From Rhineura floridana (lineage: Eukaryota > Chordata > Lepidosauria > Squamata > Rhineuridae): a stretch of DNA of 64,000 nucleotides. The notes under the pieces were generated by a model. The model was not told where the DNA came from, did no database searches, and saw only the letters and a list, made by a program, of their open reading frames with translations. The position numbers were made by a program, and so were the translations under genes. Position 1 is the first letter of the stretch, and every line of letters starts with the position of its first letter. Positions 1-8,570 of the stretch are shown here, piece after piece. Location: assembly GCF_030035675.1 (NCBI RefSeq), contig NC_084492.1, positions 25,378,261 to 25,442,260 of the forward strand. The letters run 5' to 3'.

Positions 1-800
1 TGATAACCTCAGTTTCATCATTTTAGCTTCTAGTGATAGTTCTAGTTTTGTTTGTTCTAACACACAATTATTTGTCTTTTTCACAGTCCATGGTATGCGC
101 AAAGCTCTCCTCCAACCCCACATTTCAAATGAGTTGATTTTTCTCTTATCCGCTTTTTTCACTGCCCAACTTTCACATCCATACATAGAGATTGGGAATA
201 CCATGGTCTGAATGATCCTGACTTTAGTGTTCAGTGATACATCTTTGCATCTGAGGACCTTTTCTAGTTCTCTCACAGCTGCCCTCCCCAGTCCTAGCCT
301 TCTTCTGATTTCTTGACTATTGTCTCCATTTTGGTTAATGACTGTGCCAAGGTATTGATAATCCTTGACAAGTTCAATGTCCTCACTGTCAACTGTAAAG
401 TTACATAAATCTTCTATTGTCATTACTTTAGTCTTCTTGACGTTCAGCTGTAGTCCTGCTTTTGTGCTTTCCTCTTTAACTTTCATCAGCATTCCTTTCA
501 AATCATTACTGGTTTCTGCTGGTAGTATGGTATTGTCTGCGTATCTTAAATTATTGATATTTCTCTCTCCAATTTTCACACCTCCTTCATCTTGGTCCAA
601 TCTTGCTTTCCGTATGATATGTTCTGCATATAGATTAAACAAACAGGGTGATAAAATACACCCCTGTTTCACATCCTTTCCAATGAGGAACCAATCAGTT
701 TCTCCATGTTCTGTCCTTACATTAGCCTCTTGTCCAGAGTATAGGATGCGCATCAGAACAATCAGATGCTGTGACACCCTCATTTCTTTTAAAGCTTTGC
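1..800 (-). mobile_element. BovB/RTE LINE fragment (C-terminal part of reverse transcriptase)
   Basis: Read on the minus strand, this block translates into the end of a BovB-type (RTE clade) reverse transcriptase. I read QGCILSPCLFNLYAEHII, then YADN where the family has the catalytic YADD, then GLQLNVKKTKVM, then DYQYLGTVINQNGD, MYGCESWAVKKA and RRALRIPWTVKKTNN. This is the usual BovB order. The copy runs off the left edge of the window and begins abruptly near 800, so it is 5'-truncated. The changed YADD means it is dead. BovB is abundant in squamates and in some mammals reached by horizontal transfer, which supports a squamate source. Confidence 0.88.
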
Positions 801-904
801 TGTAAACTTACTGTTGAGTAGACCAGTATAGTACTGGGAATTCTAACCTGAGATAGTCATGGGTGAAAACTGAAGCAAGATAGTCTTTATTCTGGAATAG
901 TTAT

Positions 905-1230
905 TCTAGAAATTGATTTAATGTATTTAATTTATATACCACCCTTCAATAAATATTTCCAAGGCAGTTCAGATTTTTTTTTAAAAAAGGTATAAATCAA
1001 TAAATACATATAAAACAGCATACAATTATCTTGCCAGGTCAAAAGGCCTGGAGAAATAAAAATGTCTTTACTTAGTGCTGAAAAGAAATTAATGTATGCA
1101 TATAAGGAGCCTGGAAGAATTCTGTGAATTGGGTAGTGTAGTATGGTGTTTTTGTGTTGTAAACTGCCTTGTTTATTTTCAGTGAATGTTTGGTTTATAA
1201 ATATTTCAATAAATAAATATAAGTAAATAA
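905..1230. mobile_element. Two short LINE 3' ends, opposite orientations
   Basis: Positions 905-1100 read on the minus strand as a LINE 3' UTR, with a phrase like the common squamate L2/CR1-type end (AAGGGTGGTATATAAAT). Positions 1130-1230 read on the plus strand as another such end, finishing in AATAAATAAATATAAGTAAATAA. No coding remnant is present. Confidence 0.5.
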
Positions 1231-1499
1231 ACCTGGATGGAGGGCCTTTGAAGAAGTTGCCATTGCACAGACAGGCTGATGTGGGAGTAGACAGTTCTTC
1301 AACTCCCCTAGCCATCTATAGGTGACCATGTGCATTTTAATAACCTACGTTTATACTTCTAACCTGCTCAGTACTGGAGTGCTATACTGGAGCAGCCAAT
1401 GTTGAATTGAACTCCCAATTTCTTTCATCATAGGCTCTACTCTTAACGCATTTACTCAGGTCAAGGGTGCTATTTAGGCAGGGTGAAGAGGGACAATCC

Positions 1500-1950
1500 C
1501 CCCCGTGTTTCAGTCTGCATATGATGTATCCCCCTGGATGACTATGGGATGCCTCTCCCTGTATCAGCCTGTCCATGACCTTAGATCTGGGGGAGAAGCT
1601 CATCACCACCAGGGGAAGTACATCAAGTGGCGACATGAGACAGGGTCTTCTATGTGATGGCACCCCAACTTTGGAATACCCTCTTCTAAAAGATGTGCCT
1701 GGCATCAATTTTACTGACATTCCAGTGGCAGGCTACAACCCATCTGTTTACTTGAGCATGGTTAAAAGTTTAGTCACTGGTTGTAATTGGATCTATTTCT
1801 GACTCTCTGTTCTTGCTGTTGATTGTTCTGTTGGATTTATTAAATGTGTGTTTATTTTATTGTGGTGTCGATTATTGTAATACTGTTGTTTCCTACCGTG
1901 GGATTTATAAGAAGGGCAGGATTTAAAATAGAAAAATAAATAGTACAATG
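1500..1950 (+). mobile_element. L2/CR1-like LINE 3' end
   Basis: The block contains a degraded C-terminal coding tail (a GTPTLEYPLLKDVPG-like stretch) followed by a T-rich 3' UTR. It ends in GGGCAGGATTTAAAATAGAAAAATAAATAG, typical of the L2-like LINEs elsewhere in this window (for example 32740-33116). Heavily 5'-truncated. Family assignment is by pattern only. Confidence 0.5.
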
Positions 1951-2680
1951 GTAGAACACTTTATTACCTGAACACAATTTCAGAACAGTTTTAACCTATA
2001 AATACTGATTTCGTTACATCCTTCGTAGCTAAAAATGGAACTATTACTGACGTACCTTTATAGGACTTTTGTAAGGATTACTACAAAAATGACTGAAGCT
2101 CTTTACAAACACTGTCCTTTTACATTGTAAGTATAATTGAGACAATCTGTTGGAGACACTCTATGTAAAGTGCTTTGAACATTTAAATATGCTATATATT
2201 GCTTTTTAATCCTGTTTATATTTTCCAGATAACATACATTTCTTCAGATGTAGATATTTGTTCAACTGAATTTGATTTCACCTAATTTAAAATGTGGAGT
2301 AGCATGGCTTGGCAAAGATGGCTCATTAAGAACTCCATCCCTCTGTGAGATTTCATGAGCTACAGCACACCCTAGTGATATCAAGAAATTAATAAAATAG
2401 AACCAGGTGTTTCAGGTGTCTTGCACAAACTGATACGTTAAAGAGTTGTTATCAGCTGGCAAAATTCCTTTGAGTATCTGGAGGAAATATATTTGATTTC
2501 TATTTTAAAAAAATAGGCACAGTAAGAGCTGTAAAACTGCAGCAACATAGTTGCATCTAATCAGAAACTGCAAGGAGAGCGGGATCCAAAATGTCAGTTT
2601 ATGGGCCATGAGGGTGTCCACTCCTTTACAAACATGAACAGGATTGCAAAACAGACTTCAGAGTTCACATAATAGTTTTT
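1951..2680. other. No recognised feature
   Basis: AT-rich sequence without a convincing open frame, RNA gene or repeat family that I recognise. Confidence 0.4.
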
Positions 2681-2682
2681 TT

Positions 2683-2900
2683 TTATTGTTGTTTATTAAA
2701 ATATTTATAAACTACCTATTATGGGGACATCTCAAAGTGGGTGTTCACCAATATCGTATAAAATATAATACAATCAAAATCATTAAAATACCGTCAGGCA
2801 GACAGTAAAAATATCCTTAAGAATCCAATAATGGCTGGCCTTAGTAGCTAGCAAAAGCCATGGTAAACAGGAATGTTTTCAGCATGTGCCAGAATTGCAT
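2683..2900 (-). mobile_element. LINE 3' end
   Basis: A T-rich start followed by TTTATAAACTACCTATT and a run of AATACAATCAAAATCATTAAAA reads on the minus strand as a LINE 3' UTR. It resembles the minus-strand ends at 4605-4760 and 46090-46368. Confidence 0.5.
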
Positions 2901-2910
2901 CACTGTTGCC

Positions 2911-3020
2911 GGGGGAAGGCCATAACTCAGTGTTAGAGTATGGAGAAGGTCCCAGGTTCAATCCCCGGCATCTCCAGGTAGGGCTAAGAGAGACCCCTGC
3001 CTGAAACTCTAACCACTGAG
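2911..3020 (+). mobile_element. tRNA-Ala-derived SINE fragment
   Basis: The head retains the A-box region (ACTCAGTGTTAGAGTA) and B-box region (GGTTCAATCCCCGGCATC) of a tRNA-Ala-like sequence, then the body words CTCCAGGTAGGGCTAAGAGA and CCTGCCTGAAACTCTA. It stops early, where the inverted repeat at 3029-3141 begins. It is not a tRNA gene: the anticodon arm is decayed and a SINE body follows. Confidence 0.75.
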
Positions 3021-3028
3021 CTTACAGT

Positions 3029-3141
3029 CATCCATCTCCCTAAATCAGGCCTACAAAATATGTGACTCACCAAAACAAAATCCAGCCCAGATACACATTG
3101 TGACTCACATATTTTGTAGGCCTGATTTAGGGAGATGGATG
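3029..3141. repeat. Near-perfect 41-bp inverted repeat with 31-bp loop
   Basis: Left arm 3029-3069 and right arm 3101-3141 are reverse complements with a single mismatch (TGACTCA against TGAGTCA when aligned). Both contain AAATCAGGCCTACAAAATAT or its complement. The spacer is 3070-3100. The arms match far better than the decayed SINE beside them, so this is a young fold-back or a tiny MITE. Confidence 0.9.
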
Positions 3142-3316
3142 ATTAAGAGATGAGCCCTTTTCAAGCCATGGTGATGAAAAACTCAACATATTTCTTGTAG
3201 TTTTAGTAAGTGTTAATCAGCATAATTACTGATTTTATTTTAATTTTCCCCCTATGTAAAGCAAAGCACTAATAATTCTCTTAGAGATCTCCAATACTCT
3301 CCTGCCTCTTCCCTTC

Positions 3317-4543
3317 AGAACTACAAGTCCCGGTTCTTCCCGGAAGGAGTGCTGGCTGGTGGTTGTCTCTGAGGGAGCTCTGTCTCAGAGGAAGCTTTTT
3401 TCAGTTAAAAGTCAGTCAAGAGGAATCTTTGACTGGCGTAAATGTTCTCTAAGATAAAGGGGAACCGAAGATTATCCACAAAACTTCGTTGAGCTGTAGA
3501 TGGCTGGATTTGATCAGGAATCCCCTGAGATAAGAAGGCTTATCTAACAGCGGAAGGCGGAGTCTGGATTTCCAACAAGCTGTGCTGAAAATAAGCGAGA
3601 CGTGTTTTTTTTCTCTTTCAAAAAACGTTTTTAACGAGCTAGCCTCCTTCTGTCTAAATCTTATCATTTGACTTAAATTACTACCGTAAAAGAGACTTGT
3701 TTACGAATCAGCAACTCAGAAACTTGGGTGAGTCACACTTTTTTTCTTTTACTATAAAGTTAAGGAAGAAGGGAGCAATTCAAAGAACTTGTTTTATTTT
3801 TTTATGACAAAAAGCTGGCTTAAATTTGGAATTACAAAGATTAAAATGGATAAGAAGCAACCTATTAGATAAGATGATTTGATTATTTGAAGGAAATATA
3901 TCTGAGACTATTTTTTATTCCTTTTTATTTTGGATTATTTTTTTTTTGAACAAATCTGCTGTTCGTGTATGTTACTTACTGCTGGATGCTGAGAACTGGA
4001 TTTGTTTTACATTCCTGAATGTGCTGGAGATAAGAACCGTGCTGGTTAAATCATATTAACAGGCCTGGAATATTAACTCTTTTGTTGCTGGGGGAAAAAA
4101 GAAACAGTTTGCCTCTAAGTTTGGGAACATTGGCTAATAATAGAAAAGGTTTTTTTCTCAAGAATGATAACCAGGAAAGCAGCCAAAGTATTAGAGCGAA
4201 GAAGTTCAACTGATACACAGGAAGGGATAGACATGTTCCAGAAAATTATGGAAGGGTTTAATGATTTTAAACAAGAGATGAAACAAGAGATGAAACACGA
4301 CAGACAACAATTTAAAGATGAATTTCGCAATATGAAAAAGGATTTTAAAGATTTACAAGATCATATCAAAACAGAAGTGGGTGAGATTAAAAATAACATT
4401 GGGCAACTAACACAGGATGTAAAAAATGTTAAAGATAAGGTGCAAACCTTAGAGAATAGAATAGATATTACAAATGTGGAATTGGAAAAAAATTTGGACT
4501 ATATTGCTGCCATGGAACTTAGAGATAAAGAACTACAAGTCCC
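3317..4543 (+). mobile_element. L1-family insertion: 5' UTR plus start of ORF1, with 15-bp target-site duplication
   Basis: The 15-mer AGAACTACAAGTCCC occurs at 3317-3331 and again at 4529-4543, bracketing a body of 3332-4528. The body opens with a GTTCTTCCCGGAAGG-like motif that matches the 5' end of the L1 copy at 46386 (GACTTCCGGGAAGG), so the 5' end looks complete. A long 5' UTR is followed by the start of ORF1 at 4164. The element stops inside ORF1 with only a short A-rich junction and no ORF2, 3' UTR or long poly(A). That is unusual for target-primed reverse transcription, which normally keeps the 3' end. The surrounding target looks like a palindromic MITE (TCTCTGGGAAGAG follows). Confidence 0.75.
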
Positions 4544-4598
4544 AAGAATCTCTGGGAAGAGAAAATTGTTATTAAACCATTATAAGCCTATAGCATAG
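4164..4598 (+). pseudogene. Truncated L1 ORF1 (coiled-coil part) fused to flanking sequence
   Basis: The frame begins MITRKAAKVLERRSS and continues into a lysine- and glutamate-rich, heptad-like coiled coil (KQEMKQEMKHDRQQFKDEFR, then VKNVKDKVQTLENRIDITN). This is the N-terminal region of an L1 ORF1 nucleic-acid chaperone, which trimerises through such a coiled coil. About residues 1-121 belong to the L1. The remaining roughly 23 residues, from ELQVPRISGK to the stop, are read from the duplicated target and MITE flank. The RRM and C-terminal domains are missing, so it is not a functional ORF1p. Comparable wording (NVELEKDLEF) is found in the fuller ORF1 at 47158. Confidence 0.7.
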
Positions 4599-4604
4599 AT
4601 ACAC

Positions 4605-5030
4605 TCATTCATTCATCAAAATTCATATTCCGCTTGCTAGAACAAAAGACCTTTAAGCAGTTTACAATAAATAGTCTAAAACCATCATTAAAAATCTCAA
4701 TAAAAACAATACTGAAAATAAGTTACACACACATATATGCTAGAAACTTAAATCAATAAAACTATCATGGCTTCCTCCAAAGTTGCAAGTTTTATTGGCT
4801 TAAGTTTGCGGTATATATAGATAGGCACAAATAATCTTCAGCCTGATTGGCTTGCAGTGATCCTGCCTAGAATTGTGTTGACCATGTTGGTAAAAATATT
4901 TAGAATTCATCCTTCATCATAATGATTTCAGGGCAGGTTACAACAATCAAATTCCATTTAAAACACAATTCCAGTATAATGACTGAGAGAGCACATAAAA
5001 ATAATAAATCCATACAGCCAACCTGAACTG
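4605..5030 (-). mobile_element. Degraded LINE 3' ends
   Basis: Positions 4605-4760 and 4905-5030 both read on the minus strand as LINE 3' UTR remnants (AGCAGTTTACAATAAATAG; GGGCAGGTTACAACAATCAA). The stretch between them is unassigned. Confidence 0.4.
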
Positions 5031-5156
5031 ATAGCTAACACCCCAAAAATGCCTGAGTGGAGTGGCGGGGACTTTTCAGCTGACACCAATATGAAAAAGT
5101 CAGCATCAGTCAGGTTAAAGAGATAAACACTATATGATTAGTAGTGTCACTTAGAG

Positions 5157-5285
5157 CAGGGTTGGGAAACCTGTAGCCCTCTGGGACTACAACTCTCATC
5201 ATCCCTGGCTGTTGGACATACATGGCTGGGGTTGATGGAAGTGAAGTCCAACATCTGGAAGGTACCAGGTTTCCCATCCCTCACA
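5157..5285. mobile_element. hAT-type palindromic MITE
   Basis: Starts CAGGGTTGGGAAACCTG and ends CAGGTTTCCCATCCCTC, with the inner palindrome ACTACAACTCTCATCATCCC and GGGGTTGATGGAAGTG. It belongs to the most common MITE group in this window (about 25 copies). Copies with clean 8-bp duplications elsewhere (18863, 19276, 61237) support a hAT origin. Confidence 0.7.
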
Positions 5286-5499
5286 GAGGATGCCTGCTCA
5301 ACAGGAAGATTCTCTTTATTCTCTGTGTTCTAATCTTGCTGTCATACATTCTTGCCTATGTGGCAGTGGTGTCTTCCCTACATCCCTGTCTCTAATGTTC
5401 CAGTCTTCAATTTCCTTCCATCTGGAATATTCTGTATTCCAGAAGCCGGGCAACTTCACCATGCCTGATTCATGTGACTGCTTTCTATAAACATTGCCA

Positions 5500-6330
5500 T
5501 AAGATTAGAATCTCAATGGCTCAAACCATAGGTTTATCTAGTCTAGCATCCTGTTTCCTATGGTGGGCAACCAGATGCTACTTTGAAGCCTGAATACAGA
5601 GTATGAAGACATTAGCCTTCCCCAGCCCCTTTGCAAGAAGAATTGACAGGCATACTGACTCTGAACGTGGAACTTTCAAATAGCTACTCATATGCTTCTT
5701 CTCTGTGCATTTCCCCCTTTCAAAAGCCATCTAGTTGCCTTCACCACATCTTACAGCAGCAAATTCCATAAATCATGCATTGTGTGAAGAAGGATTTTCT
5801 TTTGACCGGTGGATGCTAGTGCCCATTAGTGCTGGTGGAACAGAAAGCAAGGAGTCCAACAGTAGGCAGAGCCAGATACCATGGCAGGCAAAGCCAGTCA
5901 CACACAGAGTCAACTTATTTCGCTTTTGTACCCATCCTCCTCCCTGCTGAGTTTTATTTATTTATTATTACATTTATATCCCACCCTTTGTGGGAGGCAA
6001 CATTGAGAATGAGGAGGAGGCAGACAGCCAGGGTCATCTCCTAGAATGACAGGTGGGGGCTTGGTGGAGCAGTGCCCCACTTACCTAACGGACCAGACAC
6101 CACTGCTTTTGCACATCTGAATCGAATGCTAATCGATTTCATTGGGCGATTTCTGAGATCAAGTATTATGAGAGGAAGATAAATACTTCTAACCACTTTG
6201 TCCACACTCTGAACTAAAAAGTCCCAAACACTTTAGCCTTTTCTCCTTAAGAATGTTGTTCCAACCCCAAACATTTTGGTTGCCCTTTTCTGTGCTTCTT
6301 TGAAGATTGCTGTGTCTTTTTTGAGTACCC
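5500..6330 (-). mobile_element. Old CR1-like remnant interrupted by a GTGGAGGCT-type MITE
   Basis: 5500-5800 and 6120-6330 carry, in reverse orientation, the well-known phrases of an old CR1-like LINE (GTGTGAAGAAGGATTTTCTT; CACTTTAGCCTTTTCTCCTT; TTTTGGTTGCCCTTTTCTGT). About 5825-6110 is a separate non-autonomous element, with AGCAGTGCCCCACTTACC and GGAGGCAGACAGCCAG, shared with 12890-13205, 34595-34965 and 44855-45118. A short LINE tail (TTTATTTATTATTACATTTA) lies at 5950-5985. Confidence 0.5.
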
Positions 6331-6825
6331 ACAGCCTAGTGGGTAATGCAGCGGCCAGATTACTGGTTGGGGTTCCATTTAGAATTCATATAACCCCTGT
6401 TTTAAAACAGCTGCATTGGTTGCCGGTTCATTTCCAGGCCCAATTTAAGGTGTTCACATTAATGTTTAAAGTCCTAAATGACTTAAGCCCCAAATATCTA
6501 AAAGACGGCCTCCTTCCCCACAGACTCTCTTGGGTGTTAAGATAAGCAGAGAGGGCTCTCTTAATAGATCCACCATCCTCAGGGCATTCTCTGTGGCAGC
6601 CCCTTTCCACAGAGGTGCATCTGGAACCTTCATTATAGTTTTTGTTGTATGCTGGACGCACCTCTTTATCCTGACCTTTGACACTTATCTAGATATCTAT
6701 CTAGATATAGATATATTGGGATCCACTCTATTCTTGTGATTTTAATTTGTTTTAAACTGTTTTTAATGTTGCATTTTAAATTGTGACCTGCCCTATGACT
6801 TTATGGTGAAGGGTGGGTGGGTGAT
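6326..6825 (+). mobile_element. L2/CR1-clade LINE, C-terminal reverse transcriptase tail and 3' UTR
   Basis: Translation gives GNAAARLL, then HITPVLKQLHWLPV, then FKVFTLMFKVLNDLSPKYL, the hallmark tail of L2/CR1-clade reverse transcriptases. A degraded end and a 3' UTR (TTTTAAACTGTTTTTAATGT, GACCTGCCC) follow. The 5' part is absent. Confidence 0.8.
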
Positions 6826-6843
6826 GGTGGTAGCGGTAGCAGT

Positions 6844-6874
<31 letters not shown>

Positions 6875-6890
6875 TTAGTAACAACAACAT
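6826..6890 (+). repeat. (CAG)n microsatellite
   Basis: GGTAGCGGTAGCAGTAGCAG runs into about ten CAG units, then ACAACAAC. It directly follows the LINE 3' UTR and may have grown from its tail. Confidence 0.9.
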
Positions 6891-7164
6891 TGACGGAATC
6901 CCCGGATCTTGGCATATATAGTTAGCGGGTCTCTGATCTAGCAAAAGATTTGTGCCTGAAGCCTTGGGACAATACTAGGCTAGAAGGATCTACAGTCTCA
7001 CTCAGTATAAGGGAACTTCAAGAGTTCACAAGGAAGCAAGCATCTCACTGCTCAGATAATGTAAATTCTTGCCATCAATTTACCCTGTAATGATCGCTTG
7101 TTAGGCCAAAATGAGGCCTACTTGTGAGATTCTTTGGTATTGCACTAGCAGAAGTGTATACAGG

Positions 7165-7580
7165 AGGGCTGAGAAACATGTGGGCCTCTAGATGTTGTTG
7201 GACTCCAATTCTCATCATCCCTAACTGTTGGAAATGCTGACTGCGGCTGATGGCCACCAACTTTGATGGCTTTAAAAGAGGATTAAACAAATTCATGGAA
7301 GATAAGGCTATCCATGGCTACTAGCCATGATGGCTATGCTCTGCCTCCATAGTCGGAGGCAATATGCTTCTGAATACCAGTTGCTGAAAACTGTAGGAGG
7401 GGAGAGTGCTTTTTGCCCTCAGGTCTTGCTTGCAGGCTTCCCACAGGCATCTGGTTGGCCACTGTGTGAAGAGGATGTTGGACCAGATGGGCCACTGGCC
7501 TGATCAAACAGGACTCTTCTTAAATTCTTATGATGGGAGTTGTAATCCATCTGGAGGGCCCAGCTTCCCCATCCATGCCT
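7165..7580. mobile_element. hAT-type MITE split by a CR1 3' end
   Basis: The left half of the MITE (TGTGGGCCTCTAGATGTTG to GACTGCGGCTGATGG) ends near 7248. The right half (ATGGGAGTTGTAATCCATCT to CCCCATCCATG) resumes near 7512. Between them, 7248-7512 is a plus-strand CR1 3' end: CCACCAACTTTGATGGCTTT, then GGCCACTGGCCTGATCAAAC, then a CTTCTTAAATTCTTATG end typical of the CR1 octamer tail. The MITE is therefore older than this CR1 insertion. Confidence 0.75.
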
Positions 7581-7599
7581 TAGTTGATTGGGTTTAGTT

Positions 7600-8450
7600 G
7601 ATAAATCCATTTATTAAATCTGCATAAATGGAAGAAGAAAATCATACTTTGTTTTTAGATGATACATACATGTCTTACAGTAGGCATCAAATGAGAAGAG
7701 GCATTCCCCTTTCCTTCACACAAAAGCTAAGATCTAATGACCGATTAATGAAGGGACACCTTTTTAGTCTATTGTGCTTGCCCTACCATTAGGCAGGGTG
7801 AGGCAGGTGCCTCAGGCAGGAAATGCTAGGGATGGAGAGCAGCAGAAAGATGTTGGAGGACAGAGCGGTGTGTGCCATATTGCTTGTCCTGCACCTTCTA
7901 AGCCAGCCTACTGCCCTAAGAAACAGTGGAAGACACTGCCCCTACACTAGTGTTGGAAATAAGATTCAGTTGCCAGTGTGGTCAGGTTTTGTTCATGGAA
8001 TAGGGCAGGGTGCCATCTCAGTCTTTCCCACAGGTAGCAAATATCTTAGGGCAGCTCAGTTGGTCTATGAAAATCTTTTTTGATTCAATTAAATGAAATC
8101 CACAGGTTCCCTATCCCTGGTACGATAGGGTTGCCACGTGTACACAGTACAAAACTCATTGGAAGGAGTCCTCTCGTAGAAGGGCTGTCCAATCCACATC
8201 TGGTTTAAAGCTCCCGAACCACAAGGGAGACCTGCAGGGGCGTTGACGTGGTTCATCGACAACAGCACCAGGACAGTTGGTACTCTAGTCAGCAGGTCTT
8301 CCCTACTATTGTGAGAGAGAGATTGTATTTATATTATAGTAATTGGATAGTATTCCAGTGCTAGTTTCAAAGTGAACCTGTTGAATTTTTTATTATTAAA
8401 TTTATATCCCATTATTCTTCCCAAAGGAGCCCACAGATACAGGGCTGGAT
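7600..8450. other. Mostly unassigned; remnants of dispersed repeats
   Basis: 7780-8080 contains GAGGCAGGTGCCTCAGGCAG and ATATCTTAGGGCAGCTCAG, phrases that look like an old dispersed repeat. 8387-8440 resembles a minus-strand LINE end (TTAAATTTATATCCCATTAT). No gene is evident. Confidence 0.35.
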
Positions 8451-8570
8451 CCAACTAAGCAACTCAGAGTAAACCAAATGAAACTAATGGGTCCAAGTTA
8501 GTTATATTTATTAATTTCTGTGGGTCTACTTTGAGTAGGAATTGGCTATAACCCATTTCTTTCTATGTTT
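8450..8570. mobile_element. Palindromic MITE, AGTAGACCCATT family
   Basis: Contains GCAACTCAGAGTAAACC and, inverted, GGGTCTACTTTGAGTAGG, around a centre of AATTAAT type. Related copies are at 11706-11800, 16935-17080, 27225-27340 and 28955-29035. Confidence 0.6.

Noticed and set aside
365-805. 146-residue plus-strand open frame
   Set aside because: Antisense to a BovB reverse transcriptase fragment, which explains the open reading.
6836-6872. Poly-CAG as a possible coding polyglutamine tract
   Set aside because: Immediately follows a LINE 3' UTR and no gene surrounds it.
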